This document shows, in pieces, positions 34,920 to 43,153 of a stretch of 64,000 bases of DNA. The stretch lies in assembly GCA_964463135.1 (NCBI GenBank), contig CAYXBA010000003.1, positions 62,001-126,000 on the forward strand, read 5' to 3'. The notes beneath the pieces were generated by a model. That model saw only the letters and a list, made by a program, of their open reading frames with translations, made no database searches and had not been told where the DNA came from. This DNA is from UBA6898 sp964463135 (GTDB lineage Bacteria > Nitrospirota > Thermodesulfovibrionia > Thermodesulfovibrionales > UBA6898). Numbering within the stretch: the first letter of the stretch is position 1; every line of letters starts with the position of its first letter. The translations under genes and the position numbers were made by a program.

Positions 34920-35852
34920 ATGGCGACACCACTTTCATTAAAAGAGCTTTCAAAAAAGGAAGACCGGTTCACGCATGGCCACAGAATGTGTTCGGGTTGC
35001 GGTGCTCCGATCGTCGTAAAGATCGCGCTCATGGCGACGGAATATCCGGTTGTCATCTCTAACGCCACGGGATGCCTTGAGGTTTCATCCTGCATCTCCG
35101 AGTTCACTGCCTGGAACGTGCCCTGGATCCATACCGCTTTTGAGAATGCTGCGGCAACGCTCTCCGGCGTGGAGACCATGTACCGTTCTCTGAAGAAACA
35201 GGGAAAGTTTGACCAGGAGGTCAAGTTCATTGCGTTCGGCGGCGACGGCGGCACGTATGACATTGGATTCCAGAGCCTTTCCGGCGCCATGGAACGCGGA
35301 CATGACATGATCTACATCTGCTATGACAATGGCGCCTACATGAACACCGGCATACAGCGTTCAAGTGCAACCCCGCTCGGCGCTGATACGACCACATGTC
35401 CCGCAGGTTCCGTAATACCGGGCAAGCTCCGCAACAGGAAGAACCTCACAAAGATCATGGCTGCCCATGACATCCCCTATGTTGCCCAGGCGTCACCTTC
35501 TCACTGGCAGGATCTTTTCAAAAAGGTGCAGAAGGCACATGAGATCAAGGGACCAAAGTTCATTAATGTCATCGCTCCGTGCAACCGTGGATGGCGTTCA
35601 AAGACGAACGATGCCATACAACTCAGCAGGCTTGCTGTCAACACCTGCTACTGGCCGCTTTATGAGATTGAAAACGGGGTGACCAAGATAACGGTAACGC
35701 CGAAAGAGAAGATTCCTGTTGCCGAGTTCATGAAACCGCAGGGAAGGTTCAAGCATCTTTTCGCGCCAGAAAATGAAGGACTTCTTGAGCGGGTCCAGGA
35801 GGAAGTTGACAAGGAATGGGAAAAATTACTCAAAGAAGCAAAAACAGATTGA
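34920..35852 (+). CDS. porB: 2-oxoacid:ferredoxin oxidoreductase, beta (TPP) subunit
   Basis: A 310-aa catalytic subunit. The Cys motif HRMCSGCGAPIVVK lies near residue 25, the TPP/Mg motif FGGDGGTYDIGFQSLSGAME spans about residues 105-124, and CYDNGAYMNTGIQRSSATP follows. Conserved Cys residues at about 24, 27, 52 and later (around 222) would ligate its [4Fe-4S] cluster. It completes the gamma-delta-alpha-beta operon. Confidence 0.95.
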   Translation: MATPLSLKELSKKEDRFTHGHRMCSGCGAPIVVKIALMATEYPVVISNATGCLEVSSCISEFTAWNVPWIHTAFENAAATLSGVETMYRSLKKQGKFDQEVKFIAFGGDGGTYDIGFQSLSGAMERGHDMIYICYDNGAYMNTGIQRSSATPLGADTTTCPAGSVIPGKLRNRKNLTKIMAAHDIPYVAQASPSHWQDLFKKVQKAHEIKGPKFINVIAPCNRGWRSKTNDAIQLSRLAVNTCYWPLYEIENGVTKITVTPKEKIPVAEFMKPQGRFKHLFAPENEGLLERVQEEVDKEWEKLLKEAKTD

Positions 35853-35887
35853 TAAAAGCCCGTCATTATGATATTTTTTAAGGTATT

Positions 35888-36379
35888 ATGAGTTCAGACC
35901 TTGTAATGTATGAAGAGGAGTTCCAGAAGATCGATGAGGAACTTCAGAAGCTCTTTCAGCAGGCCAGCGCCAAGGTGGTATTTCTTGTCGACAAGAACGG
36001 CCAGCTTATTGCATCTGCCGGTGATACGCGCGAGATCGACACCACATCGCTTGCCTCACTTACCGCCGGCAATATTGCTGCAACAGGCGGCATTGCCCGC
36101 CTGTTGGGCGAAAAGGAATTCACGATCCTTTTCCACGAGGGGGAAAAAGACAATATTCATATATCCCTTATCGGCCAGAGGGTCATCCTGGTTGTCATTT
36201 TCGACAAACGATCATCCCTCGGCCTTGTGAGGCTCCGCGTCAAGAAATCATCAGAAGCGCTTGTCAAGATATTTAGCGATATCACGAGCAAGGCTGAAAA
36301 AGAGAAGAGCGAAGGCAAGCTCGATGAATCTCCTTTTGCTGAGATCAGCGATGAGGATATCGACAATCTGTTCAAGTAG
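35888..36379 (+). CDS. MglB-like roadblock/LC7 protein
   Basis: A 163-aa roadblock protein: LQQ-rich N-terminal helix, KVVFLVDKNGQLIASAG, then LASLTAGNIAATGGIARLLGE, as in MglB. A charged C-terminal tail (about residues 130-163) ends EDIDNLFK. In Myxococcus MglB is the GTPase-activating partner that sets MglA at one cell pole. The mglA-like gene lies 13 bp downstream, so the pair is very probably functional here. Confidence 0.88.
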   Translation: MSSDLVMYEEEFQKIDEELQKLFQQASAKVVFLVDKNGQLIASAGDTREIDTTSLASLTAGNIAATGGIARLLGEKEFTILFHEGEKDNIHISLIGQRVILVVIFDKRSSLGLVRLRVKKSSEALVKIFSDITSKAEKEKSEGKLDESPFAEISDEDIDNLFK

Positions 36380-36392
36380 GTGTGCTAATTAA

Positions 36393-36980
36393 GTGTCCTT
36401 TATAAACTATGCTTCCCGAGAGATAAACTGCAAGATCGTCTATTATGGTCCTGGCCTGTGCGGAAAGACCACTAACCTGCAGTATGTGTACAAGAAGACG
36501 AACCCTGATCAGAAGGGCAAGCTCATCTCGCTGGCTACGGAGACGGAGCGCACCCTCTTCTTCGACTTCCTGCCGCTTGCGCTCGGCGATATCAAGGGCT
36601 TCAAGGTGCGGTTCCATCTTTATACCGTCCCGGGCCAGGTCTTTTATGCTGCAAGCAGAAAGCTCATCCTGAAGGGAGTTGACGGTGTTGTCTTTGTTGC
36701 CGACAGCCAGATCGAGCGGATGGAAGCGAACATCGAGAGCCTCGAAGATCTGCGCATCAACCTTGCGGAGCAGGGATATGAACTGGACAAGCTTCCCTAC
36801 ACCGTGCAGCACAATAAGCGCGACCTTTCAAATGTTGCGCCTATCGAAAATATGAACAAACTCCTGAATCCTCGTAATGTGCCCTGGTTTGAAGGCTGCG
36901 CAGTCACCGGCGTCGGCGTATTCGAGACTCTCAAGAACGTCGCCAAACAGGTCCTCATCGAACTGAAGAAACACTATTAG
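36393..36980 (+). CDS. mglA: MglA-type small GTPase
   Basis: A 195-aa Ras-like GTPase. P-loop GPGLCGKTTNLQ near residue 19, switch region with TLFFDFLPL, PGQVFYAASRKLILKGVDGVVFV with DxxG replaced by VPGQ, and VQHNKRDL for guanine recognition. The TVPGQ form with Pro-Gly-Gln rather than DxxG is typical of MglA. It starts at GTG. MglA controls polarity, motility or type IV pili. Its stop overlaps the end of the convergent Mur ligase gene by 4 bp. Confidence 0.93.
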   Translation: MSFINYASREINCKIVYYGPGLCGKTTNLQYVYKKTNPDQKGKLISLATETERTLFFDFLPLALGDIKGFKVRFHLYTVPGQVFYAASRKLILKGVDGVVFVADSQIERMEANIESLEDLRINLAEQGYELDKLPYTVQHNKRDLSNVAPIENMNKLLNPRNVPWFEGCAVTGVGVFETLKNVAKQVLIELKKHY

Positions 36981-38326
36981 CCTTTTCTTTTCCGTGCTAT
37001 TCCTTCTGCCAGATCTGAAAGGGTATCATCCCGGGCCCCAAAAACCACATACGCATTATATTCGCCAAGATCCTTAATTAACGAATCTCTATCCATAACA
37101 GCAAGCGCATCTTTGCCCGCAGCCTTTACCGGAGCAGCGAGATCGTTGCTCGAAATATCCTGCGCTGCCGTGCCGCCGGCATAATAGATCGGCAGTACAA
37201 TAAGCCGGTCCTGGTCCCGTAGACCCTCCGTAAACGTTCTGATATAGCCATCCTTCATAAGCCTTGTCGGTCCGAACCCATGGGGCTGGAAGATATAGCA
37301 GATCCTTTCGCTGATCCCCTGCATGGTCTGCATAAGGCTCCGGATCTTGTGGGGATTGTGGGCATAGTCGTCGATCACGAGATATCTGCCATCATTGGGA
37401 TGAATATCGAATCTCCTCTCAATGCCTGTGAACTGAGGGAGAAACTCAGCGATCTGCTGGAGGGGAATGCCCATCTCTGCGAGAACAGCGATGCAGGCAA
37501 GGGCATTATAGAGGTTATGTCTGCCGGGAAATGAAAGGACAAATTCCTGTCCGTAAACACTGAATGTGGTTTTTAGGGGAAGATATCTGATATCCACAGC
37601 CTGATAGTCAGAGACCTTGTCTATCGAAAACATCACGGCATTTCTGATGTCGCAGAACTTCAGATTCCAGTCATCAGCATTGAGCAGAACAGTGCCGGAG
37701 GTGTTATCAGCCAGTTTCTCGAACATCATACCCGTCTCAGCTATCGAGTGATGGTCCAGGTCCAGGTTCAGAATGATTGAATGAGCCGGGCTGTAGTTGA
37801 CGATCGTTCCATCTGATTCGCAGGCCTCGATCACCAGGTGCTCGGACGTTCCAGCCAAATAATTACCAGGATTCTTTCCTGACTTGAACTGCTTTACTCT
37901 GCCCCCGCCGACAAAGTTCGGCTGCATGCCAAGACGCTGCATAAGGAAGGCGAGCAAGCCTGACGTCGTGGACTTGCCGCTTGTTCCTGCTACTGCAATG
38001 GTCTTATAGGCAGAGACGATCTCGGCGAGATATTCAGGCCGGGTCTTGATCTGGAGGCCCAGCTCCTGAGCCCTTTGATAATCGGGATTGGACTGCTCTA
38101 CTGCGGTACTGAAGACCGCAAAGCTGAAACCTGGATCAAGGCCGCTGCCATCCTGCGGCACGATCTTTATATTGTTCGCCTCTAATCTCTTCCTGACCGG
38201 GTGATCGAGGCTGCGATCGAACAGACGATCAGATCCGGTGACTGCATGCCCCTTGTCTGCCATAAAACCGGCAATCGCAGATACGCCGCTGCCCCCTATG
38301 CCGGAAAAGAAAATATTCAAGGACAC
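36977..38326 (-). CDS. Mur ligase family protein, MurC/Mpl-like, with variant P-loop
   Basis: A 449-aa ATP-dependent amide ligase with all three Mur ligase domains: N-terminal Rossmann segment (FSGIGGSGVSAIAGFMADKG), central ATPase and C-terminal domain (FTGIERRFDIH, then DDYAHNPHKIRSL). It resembles UDP-MurNAc:L-Ala ligase MurC or the recycling ligase Mpl, but the P-loop is GTSGKSTT instead of GTHGKTTT and DDYGHHP is DDYAHNP. It could be a paralogue with another substrate. It starts at GTG; the SPOR gene ends 3 bp upstream. Confidence 0.85.
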   Translation of the reverse strand: MSLNIFFSGIGGSGVSAIAGFMADKGHAVTGSDRLFDRSLDHPVRKRLEANNIKIVPQDGSGLDPGFSFAVFSTAVEQSNPDYQRAQELGLQIKTRPEYLAEIVSAYKTIAVAGTSGKSTTSGLLAFLMQRLGMQPNFVGGGRVKQFKSGKNPGNYLAGTSEHLVIEACESDGTIVNYSPAHSIILNLDLDHHSIAETGMMFEKLADNTSGTVLLNADDWNLKFCDIRNAVMFSIDKVSDYQAVDIRYLPLKTTFSVYGQEFVLSFPGRHNLYNALACIAVLAEMGIPLQQIAEFLPQFTGIERRFDIHPNDGRYLVIDDYAHNPHKIRSLMQTMQGISERICYIFQPHGFGPTRLMKDGYIRTFTEGLRDQDRLIVLPIYYAGGTAAQDISSNDLAAPVKAAGKDALAVMDRDSLIKDLGEYNAYVVFGARDDTLSDLAEGIARKRKG

Positions 38327-38329
38327 ATG

Positions 38330-39184
38330 CTACTGCTTGACAATAGTCTTTACACCCTGCCTGCCGAGAGCCTCAGAGACCTTAGCCGCCTTATTGTGGC
38401 TGCTATAACGTCCAACAGTTACCCGGTACAGGATTTTCTTCTCGTCATCAGTCACCTTCATGATCGTCGGCGTGAAACCCTTTTGCCTTATCTTGCGTGC
38501 GACTGCATTGGCATTATCCTGACTTTCAAAAACACCAGCCTGAACATAATAAAGGCCCTTACCTTTTGCAAAAACAGGGGCCTCCTTATGTGCAGCCGGT
38601 TTCGACGGCAGCTGCTGCTTCTCCTGAGATTTTACGGCTGCAGCAGGAGCTGCTTCTTTCTTCGGCTTCTCAGCTGCCGGGTTTGGTAATGGTTCCTTCT
38701 TTGTCTCCGGTTTGGGAAGGGGGTCCTGAGATTTCGCTTCCTTTGCCTGCGCTGTTTCTGAACTCGGCGGCTCGGTTTTGACCGGCACCTCGGGTATCAC
38801 ATTCGGTTTGCCCGAAGGCAGAGCAGGCGGCATCGGAACAGCACCAGGCTCATCAGGAAGCACCTTGACGACCTGCTTCCCCGCAGGTGTTATTTTATTC
38901 CCTGCCGTAAAGAACAGGTATCCGCCAACGCCAAGAGCGATACCGGCAACGATTGATCCCGCTATGAGCAATATCCGCCTGACAGGACTCGCCGGCTTCT
39001 CTTCCTCAAAATAGGGATCAGCCTCATCAGAAGAACTATCCTCTTCCTGTGTCTCATACGGCAGTTCCTGCCCCGACCCGGCACCGGACTTCTTCCGTTC
39101 TTCTTTAAAGATATCAGATTCATCGGCAAACAGGTTTCTGTCATCGTCTTGTCTCATGCTAAATCGGTTCTCTTTTTCAGACAT
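38330..39184 (-). CDS. SPOR-domain membrane protein
   Basis: A 284-aa bitopic inner-membrane protein: acidic cytoplasmic N-terminus (1-68), one transmembrane helix (71-93), a Pro/Lys/Ala-rich periplasmic stalk and a C-terminal SPOR domain (about 207-284: YYVQAGVFESQDNANAVARK, then YRVTVGRYSSHNKA). SPOR domains bind denuded peptidoglycan at division sites. It lies directly before the Mur ligase homologue, suggesting a shared cell-wall role. Confidence 0.9.
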   Translation of the reverse strand: MSEKENRFSMRQDDDRNLFADESDIFKEERKKSGAGSGQELPYETQEEDSSSDEADPYFEEEKPASPVRRILLIAGSIVAGIALGVGGYLFFTAGNKITPAGKQVVKVLPDEPGAVPMPPALPSGKPNVIPEVPVKTEPPSSETAQAKEAKSQDPLPKPETKKEPLPNPAAEKPKKEAAPAAAVKSQEKQQLPSKPAAHKEAPVFAKGKGLYYVQAGVFESQDNANAVARKIRQKGFTPTIMKVTDDEKKILYRVTVGRYSSHNKAAKVSEALGRQGVKTIVKQ

Positions 39185-39234
39185 TGATAATTCCCCCTCT
39201 AAGGACTTCCCGGCAGCTGCCTGCGCCGGCCCGT

Positions 39235-39708
39235 CTATCTTCTGAACTCAAGTTTTTTAAGCTGATTCTCCATATCCTCAACTTTTCCCCGTTGATTATA
39301 CAGGATTATAAAGAAGAGTATATAACCCATTATCGGAATAACGCTTAAGTACATGATATAGGTCGCAAGTATTGGATGCTGCAGGATCTCGACAAATTCG
39401 GACAGACCCAATTTCAGCGCAATAAAGATAACGGCACAGAAGAGAAAAATGAACTGGAGAAATCTGAGGAACTGCCTGATACTCCCTTCCTGGCCCTTGA
39501 GCGCATAGAGCTCTTTTCGTTTGAGATCAAAGACGCAGCTCGCACATTCCCTGCTGCCTGCAACCCGGTGTTTTCTGCAAAGGGGGCTCTTTTTACACCG
39601 CGGACATGCAAAACTCTCCTGCTGGTTCACATAGGTATCACAGACCGCACATCGTGTTACCTCACTTTTCTCATCAATGAAATCCTTCTTCAGATCAATT
39701 TTTTCCAT
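39235..39708 (-). CDS. Two-helix membrane protein with N-terminal zinc-finger-like cluster
   Basis: A 157-aa protein. Paired metal ligands CAVCDTYVNQ, ACPRCKKSPLCRKH and CASC (about residues 20-60) resemble a cross-brace B-box or zinc ribbon. Two membrane helices follow (about 82-103 and 113-138), then a short charged coiled-coil tail. The ATG at 39708 was preferred because an upstream ATG at 39741 lies inside the peptidase U32 gene. The function is unknown. Confidence 0.7.
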   Translation of the reverse strand: MEKIDLKKDFIDEKSEVTRCAVCDTYVNQQESFACPRCKKSPLCRKHRVAGSRECASCVFDLKRKELYALKGQEGSIRQFLRFLQFIFLFCAVIFIALKLGLSEFVEILQHPILATYIMYLSVIPIMGYILFFIILYNQRGKVEDMENQLKKLEFRR

Positions 39709-39721
39709 TTTTTTTCCCGCC

Positions 39722-40966
39722 TCATGCAGAAATGGTTTCACGCTTCTGCGCAGACCTGAAATCCTTCTGCCTTCGTATCAGATCCTGCTCCCGAGCCTCT
39801 TCAGGAACCTTCATAAATATTATATTTTCATTCCTCGCAGACAGCAACTCATTCTGTTCCTCATCCTTCATGGCCTCAACAGGATATAACTTCTCTTCGA
39901 TGCCGGGAGAAAGGTATTCAACGACATCTCCCGTGTCAAGCCGGTTTCTCAGGGCGATCTTTGCGATACCGGCCCGCTTTTCGAGAATAATACCGACGAA
40001 CTCATGACTCATGCGGTAGCTCTCGCCGTCGAAATTATAGTCCTCATCGGGCTGTTTGCCGAAAAACATGCCCGTAGTGTAGCCGCGGCTGCTGAACATG
40101 GATAGTTCCCTTACCCACCGGGGGTTCACCTGATATGCCCGATTTCCGGCAATCTCGTCTATCGCTTCCCGGTAAACCTTAGTAACTCCCGAAACATAAT
40201 TAATGCCCTTCATCCTGCCCTCTATCTTAAAGCTGTCAATGCCTGCGTCAGCAAGCAAGGGCAGGTGTTCTATCATACAGAGGTCTTTTGAACTCAGGAT
40301 ATAGGTTCCCCTGTCATCTTCGAATACCGGGAAATGTTCACCAGGCCGTTTCTCCTCCATCAGCGTATAGTTCCACCTGCATGAGTTGGTGCATTCACCC
40401 ATGTTGGCACTCCGCGAGGCAAGAAAGCTGCTGATGTAACAGCGTCCCGAATAGGAAAGACAGACCGAGCCGTGTACAAAGACCTCAAGTTCTGCAGTTA
40501 CCGTTTCACGGATCTGCCGGATCTCATCAACAGAAAGTTCCCGGCTCAGAACCAGTCTTTTGGCGCCGAGGTCCTGCCAGAAACGCGCGGCCTCCGCATT
40601 TGTAATATTTGCCTGGGTGCTGATATGAATATCGATCGCAGGGGCTCTCTTTCTGCAGAGCGCGAAAATGCCAGGGTCTGAGAGGATAACTGCATCGGGT
40701 CGCACATCATTGAGGAAGTCAAGATGCTCTACAATCTCGCGCAGGTCTCTGTTATGGGGAAAGATATTTGTGGTCACATATGCCTTTTTACCCTGGTCAT
40801 GGGCATACACAACCGCCTGGGCAAGCATCTCTCCCTGAAAATTACCAGCCTTACCCCGCAGGCTGAACCGGGAGTCGCCAAGATAGACCGCATCTGCACC
40901 ATAATGCAGAGCAGTTCTCAATTTTTCAAAATCACCTGCAGGCGCCAGAAGCTCAGGTCTTTTCAT
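39722..40966 (-). CDS. Peptidase U32 family protein
   Basis: A 414-aa protein. The start RPELLAPAGDFEKLRTALHYGADAVY and the U32 signature EVFVHGSVCLSYSGRCYIS are clear, with further Cys in MGECTNSCRW. Named a peptidase from PrtC, the family also contains RlhA and TrhP, which act in hydroxylation of RNA bases (23S C2501 and tRNA U34), so an RNA-modification role is more likely than proteolysis. Its ATG overlaps the rnhA stop by 4 bp. Confidence 0.92.
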   Translation of the reverse strand: MKRPELLAPAGDFEKLRTALHYGADAVYLGDSRFSLRGKAGNFQGEMLAQAVVYAHDQGKKAYVTTNIFPHNRDLREIVEHLDFLNDVRPDAVILSDPGIFALCRKRAPAIDIHISTQANITNAEAARFWQDLGAKRLVLSRELSVDEIRQIRETVTAELEVFVHGSVCLSYSGRCYISSFLASRSANMGECTNSCRWNYTLMEEKRPGEHFPVFEDDRGTYILSSKDLCMIEHLPLLADAGIDSFKIEGRMKGINYVSGVTKVYREAIDEIAGNRAYQVNPRWVRELSMFSSRGYTTGMFFGKQPDEDYNFDGESYRMSHEFVGIILEKRAGIAKIALRNRLDTGDVVEYLSPGIEEKLYPVEAMKDEEQNELLSARNENIIFMKVPEEAREQDLIRRQKDFRSAQKRETISA

Positions 40967-41445
40967 TCAGCGGCCTTGCCGGCGGCCAACGACCTTTTGT
41001 GGCGCTTTATTGCCCGGAGGGCAAGCATGTCGCAGCGCTCATTTTCATCATGACCATTATGACCCTTTACCCAGCACCATGTTATATCATGCGGTTCTGC
41101 CGCCTTAAGAAGTCTCTCCCACAGGTCTTTGTTCATGACATTCTTCTTCTGAGAGTTCTTCCATCCCCTCTTTATCCAGTCGTTGATCCACTCGGTCATG
41201 CCCTTTACCACATAGCTTGAGTCTGTTGTTATGCTTACTCTGCAGGAGACCTTCAATGCTTCGAGCGCTGCGATGACGCCCATAAGCTCCATCCTGTTGT
41301 TCGTGGTCATAGCTTCAGCATCCGAGAGCTCCCTCTCCTTGGTATCAGAGCGGAGGATCGCTCCAAAGCCTCCTACACCCGGATTTCCGCTGCATGCGCC
41401 GTCAGCAAAGATCTCGACAAAAGGCAGGTTCTTATCTCTTTTCAT
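40963..41445 (-). CDS. rnhA: Ribonuclease HI
   Basis: Degrades RNA in RNA-DNA hybrids. The 160-aa protein has the four catalytic carboxylates in FADGACSGNPG, NNRMELMGVIAAL, TDSSYVVKGM and NERCDMLA, and the basic WVKGHNGH segment. It heads a minus-strand run through peptidase U32 to the Mur ligase homologue. Confidence 0.96.
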   Translation of the reverse strand: MKRDKNLPFVEIFADGACSGNPGVGGFGAILRSDTKERELSDAEAMTTNNRMELMGVIAALEALKVSCRVSITTDSSYVVKGMTEWINDWIKRGWKNSQKKNVMNKDLWERLLKAAEPHDITWCWVKGHNGHDENERCDMLALRAIKRHKRSLAAGKAAE

Positions 41446-41495
41446 GGCGATATTTTACTCTTTTTCAGGTCTTCATTTCCAAAAGGGAGACCGTT

Positions 41496-41524
41496 TTGAC
41501 TTATTTTTCATCATTCTTTATCCT
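41496..41524 (+). promoter_or_regulatory. Promoter immediately before the DUF2007 gene
   Basis: TTGACT (41496-41501) and TATCCT (41519-41524) are separated by 17 bp. Transcription would start around 41531, at the ATG at 41530, so the mRNA may be leaderless. No ribosome binding site is visible. Confidence 0.5.
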
Positions 41525-41529
41525 AATGC

Positions 41530-41778
41530 ATGCCTGAGGAATGGACAACACTGCTCGTAACCTATGATCAGCTCGAAGCGGAAATGATAAAGGACCTGCT
41601 TGAAAGCGGTGATATCCCGGTAGTGCTCAGATCTGCAAAGGTAAGACCCTATCCGGTAAATATCGGCAAAATGGGCGAAATAAAGGTCATGGTCAGAGAA
41701 ATTGACAAGGAAGCTGCTGAAGAGGTCCTCAGAAAGTTCAGGGACGAACCGGGTGAACTGGGTGAGGAATTGAACTGA
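41530..41778 (+). CDS. DUF2007 putative signal-transducing protein
   Basis: An 82-aa protein with LLVTYDQLEAEMIKDLLESG, IPVVLRS and IKVMVREIDKEAAEEVLRKF, the pattern of DUF2007, a small ferredoxin-fold domain also found attached to proteases. It ends 2 bp before the SspB-like gene, so the two are cotranscribed. Confidence 0.85.
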   Translation: MPEEWTTLLVTYDQLEAEMIKDLLESGDIPVVLRSAKVRPYPVNIGKMGEIKVMVREIDKEAAEEVLRKFRDEPGELGEELN

Positions 41779-41780
41779 TC

Positions 41781-42194
41781 ATGGCAGAGAACCTTGAAGA
41801 GCTGAAAAAGCAGGTCTTTTACGATCTGCTGAATATCGTCGGACGGGTATTCATCGCTGTAAGATACAGCGATGATGTTGTCATCGGCAGAAGGGGCTTT
41901 CTGCCTGAAGAGAAAGAAAAGGGACTTGTCCTCGTCTTCAACCAGAAGATGCATTTCACCTGGGATGATATCGGCATTTCAACTACGCTCGCCTTCGGCA
42001 CAACACCTGAAAAATGCTTCATACCTCAGGAAAGCATCATGACGATCTTCTCTCCGGAGCTGAATGCCCAGTTCTCTGCCTTGCCGAAAGAGGGGGAGGA
42101 TGTAAAAGAGAAGCCTATAAAGAAGAACCCCTCAGATAAGAAAGTCCCTCGTGATCAAAAGGTCATCAGCGTAGATTTCAAGAAGAAAAAATAG
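41781..42194 (+). CDS. SspB-like ClpXP adaptor protein
   Basis: A 137-aa protein. FYDLLNIVGRVFIAVRY, EKGLVLVFNQKMHFTWDDIGISTTLAFG, then EKCFIPQESIMTIFSPELNAQF follow the core of alphaproteobacterial SspB (IVLQHQFWDL, VGLSFN, ERLTIPF, FDPS). After the fold comes a ~35-aa disordered, Lys-rich tail ending KVISVDFKKKK, comparable to the ClpX-binding tail of SspB. SspB delivers ssrA-tagged proteins to ClpXP. The call is from pattern matching by eye. Confidence 0.68.
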   Translation: MAENLEELKKQVFYDLLNIVGRVFIAVRYSDDVVIGRRGFLPEEKEKGLVLVFNQKMHFTWDDIGISTTLAFGTTPEKCFIPQESIMTIFSPELNAQFSALPKEGEDVKEKPIKKNPSDKKVPRDQKVISVDFKKKK

Positions 42195-42233
42195 CAGATG
42201 TAATTCGCATTTTAAAAAAATCCTTCGTCTGTT

Positions 42234-42275
42234 CCCTTCACTGCTTCCTGACTTCTGCTTACTTCTTACTTGAGC
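42234..42275. repeat. Heptamer-periodic array after xerD
   Basis: Six consecutive 7-bp units: CCCTTCA, CTGCTTC, CTGACTT, CTGCTTA, CTTCTTA, CTTGAGC. The last unit ends on the first base of the minus-strand xerD stop codon. The upstream AT-rich 42195-42233 holds no gene. Confidence 0.78.
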
Positions 42276-43153
42276 TACGCCCTGGGATGGTAGGTCTTGT
42301 ATACTTTTTTGATCCTGTCCGTGGTTACCTTGGTATAGATCTGCGTTGTCGATATATCCGAGTGGCCGAGCATCTTCTGCAGGGACCTGAGGTCAGCACC
42401 GCCCTCAAGGAGATGCGTTGCAAAACAATGCCTGACGGTATGCGGCGAGAGTTCTATCCCTGCCTGTTTGCCGATGGCCTTCAGGGTCTGCCAGAAGCGC
42501 TGCCGCGTCATAGCGCTTCCGTTCCTGGTCACAAAAAGATACGGAGACTGTTTTTTCTTCAGGATCTCCGGGCGCTCCTTTTCACTATAATCCTTTATCT
42601 TCTCAAGTGCCCGCATATTTACCGGCACAATGCGCTCCTTTGATCCCTTGCCCAACACCCTGATGAACCCTGCATCAAAATGAATATCACCAAGTTTGAT
42701 GCTCACCAGTTCGCTCACCCTGAGGCCAGACGAATAGAGCAGTTCCAGCATCGAGGAATCCCGCAAAGCCGTCCGGGCTGAAAATTTGGCGGCAAGCAGG
42801 TCTTTGACATCAGAGATGCTCAAGGCCTTGGGCACTCTCTCCCACTTCTTCGGCATCTGCAGATTCTCGGTCGGATCGTCCTGAATGCGTTTTTCCAGGA
42901 GAAGGAATTTGTACAAGGCCTTTATCGAGGATATATATCTGCAGACCGTAGAAATGGTATATCCGTCGCTTCTCAGCAGTTCGAGGAAATTCAGGAGGTC
43001 AGCTTTGTCAGCCCTTTCAGGTTTCCGGCCCTTCTCCTTCAGAAAAAGAAGATACTTCTTCAGGTCTGCTGCGTACGCATTGACCGTATTTCTCGAAAGG
43101 CCTTTTTCTACAGAGAGGTACGTAAGGAAGAGATCAAGCAACCCCGCAGGCAA
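42275..43153 (-). CDS. xerD: Tyrosine recombinase XerD/XerC
   Basis: A 292-aa site-specific recombinase that resolves chromosome dimers at dif. The N-terminal SAM-like domain (LLDLFLTYLSVEKGLSRNTV) is followed by the catalytic domain with Arg (SGLRVSELVSI), Lys (GKGSKERIVPV), HTVRHCFATHLLEGG (His, Arg), GHSDISTTQIY and nucleophile Tyr. It starts at TTG, 4 bp after AGAGGAA, and overlaps the upstream gene by 20 bp. XerD fits better than XerC, but only one copy is seen. Confidence 0.95.
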   Translation of the reverse strand: MPAGLLDLFLTYLSVEKGLSRNTVNAYAADLKKYLLFLKEKGRKPERADKADLLNFLELLRSDGYTISTVCRYISSIKALYKFLLLEKRIQDDPTENLQMPKKWERVPKALSISDVKDLLAAKFSARTALRDSSMLELLYSSGLRVSELVSIKLGDIHFDAGFIRVLGKGSKERIVPVNMRALEKIKDYSEKERPEILKKKQSPYLFVTRNGSAMTRQRFWQTLKAIGKQAGIELSPHTVRHCFATHLLEGGADLRSLQKMLGHSDISTTQIYTKVTTDRIKKVYKTYHPRA

